Shown here: piece by piece, positions 8,947-17,620 of the stretch
Position numbering within the stretch: the stretch's first letter is position 1
How the letters are laid out: each line of letters begins with the position of its first letter
Made by a program: the position numbers and the translations under genes
Source of the DNA: Sulfurimonas sp.
GTDB taxonomy: Bacteria > Campylobacterota > Campylobacteria > Campylobacterales > Sulfurimonadaceae
Direction: 5' to 3'
NCBI RefSeq assembly: GCF_041583195.1
Contig: NZ_JBFHGL010000006.1
Coordinates: forward strand, 1 to 64,000
DNA length: 64,000 nt
The notes under the pieces: generated by a model
The model's database searches: none
What the model was told of the DNA's origin: nothing
What the model saw: only the letters and a program-made list of their open reading frames with translations

Positions 8947-10013
8947 TATACAAATCCTAGGTGTTCTACATTTAAGTAGTCTAATATCATTTTGTTTTTA
9001 TTATCTGCTACACAATGGTTGTTGCAGTGGACTTTTGGATTTATTTTAAAAAAATTATTTTTATCACTAAACCAAAACTCTTTAAAACTACTATCTTTTA
9101 TACTTCCCATAAGCCCATTATCCAAGTTATAAGCTTTATCTTGACAAGGGTAAATATTCAAATCTGCTCCTATGACTGGCAGTATTTGTGAATAAGGGCA
9201 CCATTCATAATCTTTTGCAGATGCTTCCTCTTGCCAGTGGTATAGTTCATTTACCTCAAAGTTATTATCTTCAAGTTCCTGTTTTACTTTTATAGACATT
9301 GCTTTTGCCTGATCATAAAACGGTTTATGGTACTCATTGTTTTTAGTACCGTCGTTGTCAACTATACATGGGGATATTTTAATGCTGTCTACACCTATAT
9401 CTTTCATCAACTGTGAAAACTCATATATCTTTGAGTAATTTTTATTATCGACTATAAAACTGACACCGAGATTACAGGTTCTATTTGGAAGACTTGCAAA
9501 CTTTTTCATATTATCTACAATCTTGCTGAATTCACCTATTTTTACACCTCTGTATTCAGCGTAACTCTCATCATCATAACCATCTATAGAAACTCTTACC
9601 CATGTTGCATTATATGCAAACAGTTCGGCTATTTCATCTTTTAGTCTGCTTCCATTTGTTAAAGATGCAAATGATATGTTTGATTCTATAACTTTTTTGA
9701 TTGTATCAGTGAAGTATCTGTATGTAAAAGGTTCCCCTCCACCGCTAAAAGTTATGGCTTTGATACCCATCTCTTTACAATCATCAATTATCTGCATCAT
9801 TTTATCATGTGGAATATAATCTCTCTCAACCATATCTTGTCCAAGTTGAAGATTATCAGCTTTATATGCACAGTACCAACAATCATGATTACATACATTT
9901 GTCGGTTTAATTCTAATATGGATAGGTGCCTTAATATCTGTTATATTTTTTGGTAGCGAGTCGAGCTTATTTTGGTAATGAAATATTTTTAAATTGGAAT
10001 ATTTATTTGCCAT
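8946..10013 (-). CDS. Radical SAM enzyme with SPASM/twitch-like C-terminus
   Basis: The CxxxCxxC iron-sulfur motif is C41-N-H-D-C45-W-Y-C48, which binds the [4Fe-4S] cluster that cleaves SAM. A GGEP-type motif (F-S-G-G-G-E-P-F) follows near residue 95. The C-terminal part has further cysteines (E-W-C-P-Y, Y-P-C-Q-D, H-C-N-N-H-C), as in SPASM/twitch proteins that hold auxiliary clusters. The product starts a radical reaction on an unknown substrate; SPASM relatives modify peptides, sugars and anaerobic sulfatases. Lying among sugar-nucleotide genes suggests dehydrogenation, epimerisation or dehydration of a sugar. A second radical SAM gene is in the same operon. Confidence 0.85.
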   Translation of the reverse strand: MANKYSNLKIFHYQNKLDSLPKNITDIKAPIHIRIKPTNVCNHDCWYCAYKADNLQLGQDMVERDYIPHDKMMQIIDDCKEMGIKAITFSGGGEPFTYRYFTDTIKKVIESNISFASLTNGSRLKDEIAELFAYNATWVRVSIDGYDDESYAEYRGVKIGEFSKIVDNMKKFASLPNRTCNLGVSFIVDNKNYSKIYEFSQLMKDIGVDSIKISPCIVDNDGTKNNEYHKPFYDQAKAMSIKVKQELEDNNFEVNELYHWQEEASAKDYEWCPYSQILPVIGADLNIYPCQDKAYNLDNGLMGSIKDSSFKEFWFSDKNNFFKINPKVHCNNHCVADNKNKMILDYLNVEHLGFV

Positions 10014-10024
10014 AACATTTCCTT

Positions 10025-10687
10025 TTATTCAAAATAGATAAATTCATAATCACCATCATATCCCCATTCGTTATACATCCAAACCCATTCATCCGGTCTG
10101 AAAAAACTTTCACAAGTTAAAGCCCAACATTCAAGATTAAACAATTCAGCCTCATTTCTATAAGCTTCGACCATAATATATTTATTTTTAGCGACTCTTT
10201 GACATTCTTGAACAGCTTTTTTTAGATCGTATATTTTTAGATTATGTAAAGTTGTCAAAGATATTAGCAAATCAAACTCATTGTCTTTAAACGGGTAACT
10301 ATCTTCTGCTTTGTGTAGTGTCAAAGAATCTTTTATTTCCTCTTTTGCATTCTCTAAAGCATACTCACTGCTGTCTATACCGACAACTGTACTATTTGGA
10401 AGTAGCTGTTTTAGTTCGTACAATAAAAATGCTTTTCCACATCCAACATCAAGTATTTTACAGCCATCTTTTAGATCATACTCTCTAATTAGATCTTCTG
10501 CAACAACTTTCCATCTTCCATCATATTTATAACCGCCATAGCCGTACTTTCTATCACCATCCCAATAGTCATATCCATACTCTTTTGATTTAACCATGGC
10601 ATTTATTTTATCATCAACCATTCTTGATACATAATCCCTTGATGTTCTTGTATGAAGCTTTGTTACGATATCTAAAAGTTTACCCAT
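10025..10687 (-). CDS. Class I SAM-dependent methyltransferase
   Basis: A SAM-binding fold occupies about residues 70-175: I-L-D-V-G-C-G-K-A-F, V-V-G-I-D-S-S, and F-D-L-L-I-S-L-T-T-L-H-N. The N-terminal 65 residues contain Y-G-Y-D-Y-W-D-G-D-R-K-Y-G, an aromatic-rich stretch that may shape the acceptor site. It overlaps the transketolase C-subunit gene by 8 bases. Function beyond methyl transfer cannot be assigned. Confidence 0.8.
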   Translation of the reverse strand: MGKLLDIVTKLHTRTSRDYVSRMVDDKINAMVKSKEYGYDYWDGDRKYGYGGYKYDGRWKVVAEDLIREYDLKDGCKILDVGCGKAFLLYELKQLLPNSTVVGIDSSEYALENAKEEIKDSLTLHKAEDSYPFKDNEFDLLISLTTLHNLKIYDLKKAVQECQRVAKNKYIMVEAYRNEAELFNLECWALTCESFFRPDEWVWMYNEWGYDGDYEFIYFE

Positions 10688-11555
10688 TGATAATATCCTT
10701 TATTTTCTCTCCAATAGTATGGCCGTCAATTCCATAGTGTTCTCTCAAATAATCTCTATTACCTATTTTATGAATATACTCATTTTTAATACCAAACTTG
10801 TATATTTTATTATCTACTTTATCTCTTAGCATTGATCCAAATCCACCGTTTATAAAGTGTTCTTCAAGTACAAATATTTTGTCGAAATCTTCTAAGAATG
10901 ATGACCAATCAAACTCACTTGTTAACATAGGCATTGTTACTATGTTTAGATCAACAAAGTCTAAAATTTTGCTAACTTCATCTACAATAGAACCATGCAC
11001 TATGAGAATGTGTTTAGAGTTTGTTTTATTGATAAATATAGGTTTTGTAATATCAATATCATCTTTATGTATAATCTCTTCACCGTTTTTGGCTATTCTT
11101 ATATAACTTGGTTTTTGGCTTTTATATGCATACTTGAAACACTCTATGGCTTCGACTGGATCTGCTGGTGAGAATATGTCAAGGTTTGGCATTGTTGAAG
11201 CAAGTGCAATATCTTCAACTACATAATGTGTTACACCGGCTGGTGCATAAGTTATACCGCTTCCTGTTCCAATTAATATCATAGGCAGTTCTTGGTAGCA
11301 TATGTCGTTTCGTACAAACTCATAAGGTCTCATTATGACAAAAGGAGCGATATTATAATAAATAACTTTGTGACCCATTAAAGACAGTCCGGCTCCAAAT
11401 CCAATATCAAGCTGCTCATTTACTCCTGGATTGATAAACTGTTTGCTATCTTTAAAATCATCCCATACACCAAGTCCGGCATCACCTGCTATAACAAAAA
11501 GTGTCTCATCTACTTTTGCGATTTTTTTGATTTCATTTGCGACACTATTTCTCAT
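10680..11555 (-). CDS. Transketolase-like protein, C-terminal (pyrimidine-binding) subunit
   Basis: It corresponds to the pyrimidine-binding and C-terminal domains of transketolase. The N-V-E/G-I-x-E type segment reads P-G-V-N-E-Q-L-D-I-G-F-G-A-G, giving the Glu that protonates thiamine diphosphate, and the middle contains T-G-S-G-I-T-Y-A-P-A-G-V-T-H. It overlaps the N-subunit gene by 11 bases. Split transketolase pairs are frequent in sugar-biosynthesis clusters, where they move two-carbon ketol units. Here the pair could supply sedoheptulose 7-phosphate or build a branched or long-chain sugar. A housekeeping role is less likely because the gene is embedded in the glycan operon. Confidence 0.87.
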   Translation of the reverse strand: MRNSVANEIKKIAKVDETLFVIAGDAGLGVWDDFKDSKQFINPGVNEQLDIGFGAGLSLMGHKVIYYNIAPFVIMRPYEFVRNDICYQELPMILIGTGSGITYAPAGVTHYVVEDIALASTMPNLDIFSPADPVEAIECFKYAYKSQKPSYIRIAKNGEEIIHKDDIDITKPIFINKTNSKHILIVHGSIVDEVSKILDFVDLNIVTMPMLTSEFDWSSFLEDFDKIFVLEEHFINGGFGSMLRDKVDNKIYKFGIKNEYIHKIGNRDYLREHYGIDGHTIGEKIKDIING

Positions 11556-12336
11556 CTGAAGATCCCTCTAGCTCAAGTATAGCTTTTTGTTTAATTTCAT
11601 CTGTAACTATATAGTAATGCCAGATAAGCTCATCTTCCATGAAGCTAACCCCTTTACCTTTTGTTGTGTCACATATTATCATCTTCGGCTTGTTTGTTTT
11701 AGTATTAACAGCATCTAAAATTGCTTTATAATCATGACCATCAATCCTAAATACTTCCCAGTTAAATGCTTCAAACTTTTTATCTATAGGTTCATATGAA
11801 AGTATCTCGTCAGCTCTTGCATATCCTTGAAGATTATTTCTGTCTATGAATACTGTCAAGTTATTAAGCTCAAGTTTTGGAGCTAGCATAGCTGCCTCCC
11901 AAACACTCCCTTCCTGACTTTCTCCATCACCCATCAGTACATAAACTTTTCTCTCGCTACCTTTTAATTTTAAGGCATGTGCCATACCTGATGCTATAGG
12001 AAGACCATGGCCGAGACTTCCGGCACTTATTTCTATATATGGATTTGTAAGTCTATCTGTATGGGCTGGTAATGTACCGCCATTTTGATAATAACCCTCT
12101 AAATCATCTTTACTTAGAAGACCTTTCTCATGTAAAGTAGCGTATAGAGTCATAGCAGAGTGTGCCTTGGATAGGATAAACAGATCTCTGTTTTCATAAT
12201 CATCCAAGTTTAATATCTTAAAATATAAAGTGGTTAATATATCTGTACAGCTTAAAGCGGAACCGATATGTGGAGAACCTGATAGATTTGCGATATGTAA
12301 AATGTTTTTTCTAATATTTGTAGCTATCTGTTTCAC
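11545..12336 (-). CDS. Transketolase-like protein, N-terminal (ThDP-binding) subunit
   Basis: Residues of the thiamine diphosphate motif are plain: M-G-D-G-E-S-Q-E-G-S-V-W-E followed by F-I-D-R-N-N-L-Q (GDG...NN). The start of the protein has the conserved S-G-S-P-H-I-G-S-A-L-S and K-A-H-S-A-M. At 263 residues it is only the N-terminal third of a transketolase and needs the following gene product to form an active site at the dimer interface. It starts 8 bases after the radical SAM gene and overlaps its partner gene by 11 bases. Confidence 0.9.
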   Translation of the reverse strand: MKQIATNIRKNILHIANLSGSPHIGSALSCTDILTTLYFKILNLDDYENRDLFILSKAHSAMTLYATLHEKGLLSKDDLEGYYQNGGTLPAHTDRLTNPYIEISAGSLGHGLPIASGMAHALKLKGSERKVYVLMGDGESQEGSVWEAAMLAPKLELNNLTVFIDRNNLQGYARADEILSYEPIDKKFEAFNWEVFRIDGHDYKAILDAVNTKTNKPKMIICDTTKGKGVSFMEDELIWHYYIVTDEIKQKAILELEGSSDEK

Positions 12337-12344
12337 TAAAATCC

Positions 12345-13403
12345 TTATATAAAATTAATATGTTCTATAGATGGATTTTTTAGCTCCCATAAATAGTTGT
12401 TAATTTGATGATGTCTACAATTTGGTTGGCAATTGTTTTTGTCTATGCAATCATTGATATAGTTTATACTATCGGCTTTTTTAGCAGATTCCCAAATTTC
12501 TTTAAAAGTGTTTTGAAAAATATTCCCCATTATAGTTTTTTTATCATATTGGTGGGAAAAACAACTGTAAACGTCACCGTTTTCATCTATAAATACAATG
12601 AATTCTAACCCGTAACATTTGTTATATGCCCTTTGAGATGTTAAGTTTTTGGTACTTCTAACCAAGAAGGTAAAATTTTCATCACTAAGATCTTTTGCTT
12701 TTTTTGATAAGTCCTCTATAAATTCGTCATCAATACTCTCAGTAACTTTAAATTCATTATGGGAATGATCGTAAAAGTGTTTCACGCTGAAGTAATCAAC
12801 ACCAAGAGATTTTAATCTTTTTCCATGTTCAAGTGCAAAGTCTTTATTTTCAGGAATAAGTACAAACTGTGTCCCTATAGTGATTTGACTATTTAATCTG
12901 GTTTTTGCTTCTTTTAACTTTTTTATATTTTCTATTACTTTTTTAAAGTCATCATTTTTTGTTTGATGAACGTAAGCATAGTTTTCCTCACTACCTGCAT
13001 TAAATGAGAATCTTATCCAAGTTAAACATTTAGCAAGTATGTCAAAATGTTCATCTTTTAAGAGTGCCCCGTTTGTACTTAATGCGACATCTAGTCCCAG
13101 ACTTTTTGCCAATTCAATTGCCTCAATTGTATCAACATGTAAAGTTGGTTCACCGTTACCTGCAAATACTAAAGATTTTACACCCATTTGAGCTAGTTCT
13201 TTTACAAGCTCAGGTATTTTCCCTTTTTTAAATTTACCTTCATGACCAAGATAATTGTAATGACAAAACAAACATTTGTGGTTACATATTCCTGTTGGAG
13301 ATATCTCAACATATATTGGAGCTTGAAGCTTGCCTTCAAACATATCCGATATCTCTTTTGGATGGTAGTTTATTTTATGACCATCAAGTAGATTACTACT
13401 CAT
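12345..13403 (-). CDS. Radical SAM/SPASM domain protein
   Basis: The cluster-binding motif is C40-N-H-K-C44-L-F-C47. V-F-A-G-N-G-E-P (a GGEP variant with Asn at the second Gly) follows, then a strand pattern typical of the radical SAM barrel. The C-terminal SPASM-like region has a Cys set: K-C-Y-G, Y-S-C-F-S-H, N-D-C-I, N-N-C-Q-P-N-C. It resembles the enzyme at 8946-10013 in layout but is not a close duplicate. The ATG lies in an 8-base overlap with the epimerase gene. The substrate is unknown; it probably acts on a sugar nucleotide or aminosugar in this operon. Confidence 0.85.
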   Translation of the reverse strand: MSSNLLDGHKINYHPKEISDMFEGKLQAPIYVEISPTGICNHKCLFCHYNYLGHEGKFKKGKIPELVKELAQMGVKSLVFAGNGEPTLHVDTIEAIELAKSLGLDVALSTNGALLKDEHFDILAKCLTWIRFSFNAGSEENYAYVHQTKNDDFKKVIENIKKLKEAKTRLNSQITIGTQFVLIPENKDFALEHGKRLKSLGVDYFSVKHFYDHSHNEFKVTESIDDEFIEDLSKKAKDLSDENFTFLVRSTKNLTSQRAYNKCYGLEFIVFIDENGDVYSCFSHQYDKKTIMGNIFQNTFKEIWESAKKADSINYINDCIDKNNCQPNCRHHQINNYLWELKNPSIEHINFI

Positions 13404-14391
13404 TTTTATCTCCTAGACATTCAAACCAGTCTTTTGTAGCATCTTTAATGCTATCTTCATCCCAAACAGGAGCTTCTCTCCATTGTTCAATGTTCTCAAG
13501 CATAGTTTTTACACCATCTTCAAAGCTTACTTTTGGTGTCCACCCAAGCATTCTTTTTATTTTGCTGATATCTGCAAATGTTGAATCAGGTTCACCGGGT
13601 CTTTTTGGAATGTATATTTTTTCTCCACCTAGTAGTTCTACTAAATAGTTTATACTATAAGTATTATCACTGCCTACGTTAAAAATTTCTCCGGTTATAT
13701 TACTCTCGGCAGCTTTATAACAAGCATCTACAATATCTGTCACATATGTAAAGTCTCTAGTTTGTTCACCATCTCCTACAACGGTTAGTGGTTTATTATT
13801 TAAAAGTTGTGCTAAAAAAACTCCAAATACCGCACCATAAGTTCCGCTTGTTCGATGCCTTACTCCATAAACATTAAAAAATCTCATTGATACGACAGGC
13901 ATGTCATATACCTGTCCCCAATGCATAACATATTGCTCACCAACAGTTTTTGTATGTGCATAAGGATATTCAGGTTTTATAGGACTTGTTTCGGGAGTAG
14001 GGTAGATATCAGGTATGCCGTAGCATGAACTTGAAGCTGCATATACAAATTTTTTTAGATTTTTAGATTTTTTAGCAGCTTGAAGTACCTGTATAGTTCC
14101 GTCAACATTTGCTTTGTGATATTTAACAGGATTATTTATAGATGGGACGATATCTGCAAGGGCGGCATAATGAAAAACATAATCAACATCTTCAAAGTAT
14201 TGATCAAGTTCTATTTGGTAGTCTCCTATATCTGCTTGAATAAATTTTATTTTTCCCTTGTGCTGTTCAATGTTGTCAAGACGACCGTTGGCTAGATTGT
14301 CAATAACTGTTACGTCATGACCTTTAGAGACCAATAAGTCAACCATATGTGAGCCTATAAAACCTGCTCCTCCTGTAACTACTGCTTTCAT
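13396..14391 (-). CDS. NAD-dependent sugar-nucleotide epimerase/dehydratase (GalE-like, extended SDR)
   Basis: The N-terminus is a textbook NAD-binding fold, V-T-G-G-A-G-F-I-G-S-H, with V-I-D-N-L-A-N-G binding the adenosine ribose. The catalytic residues are in A-S-S-S-C-Y-G and P-Y-A-H-T-K (Tyr and Lys). R-F-F-N-V-Y-G-V-R-H and the C-terminal K-R-P-G-E-P-D-S-T-F-A-D substrate loop are characteristic of UDP-glucose or UDP-GlcNAc 4-epimerases. The 331-residue length is normal. It overlaps the upstream glycosyltransferase by 4 bases. Specificity cannot be decided from the sequence. Confidence 0.9.
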   Translation of the reverse strand: MKAVVTGGAGFIGSHMVDLLVSKGHDVTVIDNLANGRLDNIEQHKGKIKFIQADIGDYQIELDQYFEDVDYVFHYAALADIVPSINNPVKYHKANVDGTIQVLQAAKKSKNLKKFVYAASSSCYGIPDIYPTPETSPIKPEYPYAHTKTVGEQYVMHWGQVYDMPVVSMRFFNVYGVRHRTSGTYGAVFGVFLAQLLNNKPLTVVGDGEQTRDFTYVTDIVDACYKAAESNITGEIFNVGSDNTYSINYLVELLGGEKIYIPKRPGEPDSTFADISKIKRMLGWTPKVSFEDGVKTMLENIEQWREAPVWDEDSIKDATKDWFECLGDKNE

Positions 14392-15809
14392 TTTTTCGTC
14401 TTTTTATTAATTTGTTCAAAGATTATATTCATAAACTCATCATATGTAAAATGTTCTAACATCTCTTTGGACATATATTTTTTAGGTTTTATATTATTGT
14501 CTAAAATATAATTTAATTCATCTTGTGTTTTAAAATATAAACACTCATCATCCCAAGTATTTTCTTCATGCGTTAAATCTCTACAATCATATACTACAGG
14601 AATAGCCCCGCTATGGACAAGTTCCCCAAGTCTTTGAGTATTGATTGCTGAAGCTGATGCAGATAAAACGTATTTTGCACTATTGTAGATTCTATTTAAA
14701 TCATCTTTTTCTGCTTTACCTTTAAATTTGTCTATGATGTTGTCATTTTTGCTTTGTTTCCAGTTAGATCCATATACTTCTACTTCTTTTGAAGTATTCT
14801 GAGATATCCAAGATACACAAGCAGTTCTTACATAAGCTTGTTGAACACGATTTATAAATGTTGGTTTATCAGAAACATCAACTTTTTTCTTTGCAAAAAT
14901 TTCTATTAATGTTTCAGATGATAATGTATCTCCATTTTCAATAACTTCCATAATATCATTATGGATGTCTTTGTGCGTATCTATATAGTCAACATCTGCG
15001 TAATAGCTTCCTACAAAAATTATTTTATCCTCTTTTTTTATCGTTTCATCAAGATAAAATTGATTTGTATCAACAGGTATAATGTCATACTTAAAAATTT
15101 TATTTTTATCTACACCTTTCTTTAGTAAAAGGTCAGTGAAAATTTTATGATATGAAAATATATAGTCTCTATCTTTAAGGTTTATTGGTTGATTATTTGT
15201 TAGTAGAGGCATAGAGTCTTGGAACCATACAAAATAAAATAGGTCCTTACTAAATAAGAAACTATTGAAGTAATTTATGTTAATGATTGCGTGAGGATTA
15301 AATACAAGTAAATTTCTTTTACATTCTGGATCATACATCCCATAGCTCATGTCGAAAAATACTTCATAACCTCTTTTTATTAGTTCGTCAGCTATATTTT
15401 TAGAGACATATTGCATAACCTGTGTAGATGAGTTTGCAGGTATATAAAACCTTAGTTTTTCACTGAAGTCTAGTTTTGTATTTTGAAGTGCTATGAGATA
15501 GTTCTTATTAAACTCATGTCTAAGTCTTTTAGCTTGTTCTAATGCATTTTTAAAGTTTAACACAATATCTTCTTTAACGTCATTAGATAAGTTTAAACCA
15601 TCTAAGTTTATTTGTCTAGGAAGTCTATAGACACCTTCTCCTAATGAATGTACAAAAGATTCAAACGGTAAATGAATGAGATTGACTAGATCCGTCTCCA
15701 TTTTGTCGCCGGCATAATAACAAACTTGCAACATATGTGGTACCGGTCTATTCTGTTGAGAAGCAACCTTATGAGCTTCATTATAGTCAAGAAAATAAGT
15801 ATCTATCAT
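14388..15809 (-). CDS. Glycosyltransferase family 1/CgeB-like
   Basis: The C-terminal half (about residues 250-450) has the GT-B donor-binding pattern: I-I-F-V-G-S-Y-Y-A, V-E-V-Y-G-S-N-W, Y-N-S-A-K-Y-V-L-S, and Q-R-L-G-E-L-V-H-S-G-A-I-P-V-V-Y, whose Glu normally binds the nucleotide sugar. This matches the Glyco_trans_1_2/CgeB type that labels protein or spore surfaces. The first 200 residues are less conserved. It is the first gene of the leftward sugar operon, so it may add the sugar made by that operon to flagellin or another acceptor. Confidence 0.78.
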   Translation of the reverse strand: MIDTYFLDYNEAHKVASQQNRPVPHMLQVCYYAGDKMETDLVNLIHLPFESFVHSLGEGVYRLPRQINLDGLNLSNDVKEDIVLNFKNALEQAKRLRHEFNKNYLIALQNTKLDFSEKLRFYIPANSSTQVMQYVSKNIADELIKRGYEVFFDMSYGMYDPECKRNLLVFNPHAIININYFNSFLFSKDLFYFVWFQDSMPLLTNNQPINLKDRDYIFSYHKIFTDLLLKKGVDKNKIFKYDIIPVDTNQFYLDETIKKEDKIIFVGSYYADVDYIDTHKDIHNDIMEVIENGDTLSSETLIEIFAKKKVDVSDKPTFINRVQQAYVRTACVSWISQNTSKEVEVYGSNWKQSKNDNIIDKFKGKAEKDDLNRIYNSAKYVLSASASAINTQRLGELVHSGAIPVVYDCRDLTHEENTWDDECLYFKTQDELNYILDNNIKPKKYMSKEMLEHFTYDEFMNIIFEQINKKTKK

Positions 15810-15863
15810 AACAATTAATCTTTATATTTATTTTTATTTAGTAGAATACAACATATTTACTTA
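15810..15863. promoter_or_regulatory. Divergent promoter region of the two sugar operons
   Basis: Only 54 bases separate the start of the leftward operon (15809) from the rightward operon (15864). The stretch is almost pure A/T and holds TAGAATAC near 15841 as a possible rightward -10. Both operons must be driven from here or from within neighbouring coding sequence. No operator is seen, and the exact promoters cannot be fixed by eye. Confidence 0.4.
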
Positions 15864-16436
15864 ATGGGTATTAAAATGGTTGAGTTCGCAAAAAGCTACG
15901 TTCAAGAGTTGGTACAACTTCTTCAAAAAATAGATTATACTGTATTAGAAAAAATTATATCGAAATTAGAATCTACAAATGGTAGAATCTATATAATCGG
16001 TAACGGTGGCAGTGCAGCAACTGCATCCCATATGGTTAATGATCTGGGAATAGGTCTCAAAAGAAGAGAGATAAAAAATTTTGACGTATACAGTTTAAGT
16101 GACAACACGCCTGTATGTAGTGCTATAGCAAATGACATAGGATATGAAAACGTATTTTATATGCAGTTAAAAGATAGAATAAAACAGGACGATCTTTTAA
16201 TGGCAATCTCTTGTAGCGGAAATTCAGAAAATATTGTAAAAGCTGTAGAGTATGCTAAAGATGTGGGGACAGATGTTATAGGTATAACCGGATTTGATGG
16301 CGGCAGGGTAAAAGAGCTATGTGACATCAGTTTTCATGTTGAGAGCAAAAAAGGTGATTACGGCTTGGTTGAAGATGTCCATATGATACTGGACCATATA
16401 ATCTACAGTTACTACATAGATAAAGATAAAAAATGA
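15864..16436 (+). CDS. SIS-domain phosphosugar isomerase, GmhA-like
   Basis: A single SIS fold of 190 residues matches sedoheptulose-7-phosphate isomerase GmhA in size. Visible motifs are Y-I-I-G-N-G-G-S-A-A-T-A-S-H, with the phosphate-binding Gly/Ser loop, and A-I-S-C-S-G-N-S-E-N. The family converts ketose to aldose phosphates. It is the first gene of the rightward operon and overlaps legB by 4 bases, but biochemically it fits the divergent operon, which has transketolase and HldE-like genes. The start is uncertain: ATG 15864 and ATG 15876 are both possible and neither has a clear Shine-Dalgarno sequence. Confidence 0.85.
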   Translation: MGIKMVEFAKSYVQELVQLLQKIDYTVLEKIISKLESTNGRIYIIGNGGSAATASHMVNDLGIGLKRREIKNFDVYSLSDNTPVCSAIANDIGYENVFYMQLKDRIKQDDLLMAISCSGNSENIVKAVEYAKDVGTDVIGITGFDGGRVKELCDISFHVESKKGDYGLVEDVHMILDHIIYSYYIDKDKK

Positions 16437-17620
16437 ATATTTTAAAATTAATCGGAAGAGAAAAAGAGTTACTTGAAGACGATATATCATCAAAAGGTCA
16501 AGAGTTATTAGATATTGTTTCCTCTTCATCTTTTTTAGTACTTGGCGGTGCGGGTAGTATTGGTAGTGCAGTCGTAAAAGAGATATTCAAACGCTCTCCT
16601 AAAAAACTTCATGTAGTAGATATAAGTGAAAATAATCTTGTTGAACTTGTGCGTGACATTAGAAGTAGTTTTGGTTATATTGATGGTGATTTTAAAACTT
16701 TTGCACTCGATATAGGCAGTGTTGAATATGATGCTTTTATAGCAAAAGACGGCAAGTACGATTACGTTTTAAACCTCTCAGCACTAAAGCATGTAAGAAG
16801 TGAAGAAGATGAGTTTACCTTGATGCGTATGATAGATGTAAATATCTTTAACACAGACAAAACAATTGCTCAAGCTACATCAAAAAGGTCTAAAAAATAT
16901 TTTTGTGTATCAACTGACAAAGCGGCAAATCCTGTTAATATGATGGGGGCTTCAAAAAGGATCATGGAGATGTTCTTGATGCGAAGAAGCAAGTACATTA
17001 AAATTTCAACTGCACGTTTTGCAAATGTGGCTTTTTCAGACGGATCACTACTGCACAGTTTTAATAAGCGTATTGAGAAAAAACAGCCCATTGTAGCCCC
17101 AAATGATATTAAAAGATATTTTGTAACTCCGAAAGAATCAGGTGAGTTATGTTTGATGAGTTGTATTTTCGGTCAAAACAGAGATATCTTTTTCCCGAAA
17201 CTAAGTGAGAATTTACATCTTATAAGCTTTGCAGATATAGCTGTAAAGTATCTAAATGATCTTGGATACGAACCGTATGAGTGTAAAGATGAAGATGAGG
17301 CAAGAGAGCTCGTTAAAATACTGCCTGAACAGGGAAAATACCCGTGCCTGTTTACATCAAGTGATACAACAGGTGAGAAAGATTTTGAAGAGTTCTTTAC
17401 AGAGAATGAGACACTTGATATGGATAGCTTTGAAAATCTGGGTGTAATTAAAAACAATCCTGATTACGACGATAACTTACTAAATTTGTTTTCACAAAGC
17501 ATAAAAAACTTTAAAATAAACATGAGTTGGACTAAAGCAGATATTGTAGAGTTGTTTTTTAAGCTCATACCAAATTTTGAGTATGAGGACAAAGGTAAAT
17601 ATTTGGACGGAAAAATGTGA
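16433..17620 (+). CDS. legB: Nucleotide-sugar 4,6-dehydratase, LegB-like (Polysacc_synt_2)
   Basis: A soluble extended SDR of the FlaA1/WbpM/CapD group. V-L-G-G-A-G-S-I-G-S-A binds NAD near residue 36, V-V-D-I-S-E-N-N follows, and the active-site segment is S-T-D-K-A-A-N-P-V-N-M-M-G-A-S-K. The usual catalytic Tyr is Met here, as in WbpM/CapD-type members. In legionaminic-acid synthesis this step makes the 4-keto-6-deoxy intermediate from NDP-GlcNAc. The gene is followed immediately by legC (4-base overlap), which supports the assignment. It has no membrane segments, unlike long WbpM proteins. Confidence 0.85.
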   Translation: MNILKLIGREKELLEDDISSKGQELLDIVSSSSFLVLGGAGSIGSAVVKEIFKRSPKKLHVVDISENNLVELVRDIRSSFGYIDGDFKTFALDIGSVEYDAFIAKDGKYDYVLNLSALKHVRSEEDEFTLMRMIDVNIFNTDKTIAQATSKRSKKYFCVSTDKAANPVNMMGASKRIMEMFLMRRSKYIKISTARFANVAFSDGSLLHSFNKRIEKKQPIVAPNDIKRYFVTPKESGELCLMSCIFGQNRDIFFPKLSENLHLISFADIAVKYLNDLGYEPYECKDEDEARELVKILPEQGKYPCLFTSSDTTGEKDFEEFFTENETLDMDSFENLGVIKNNPDYDDNLLNLFSQSIKNFKINMSWTKADIVELFFKLIPNFEYEDKGKYLDGKM

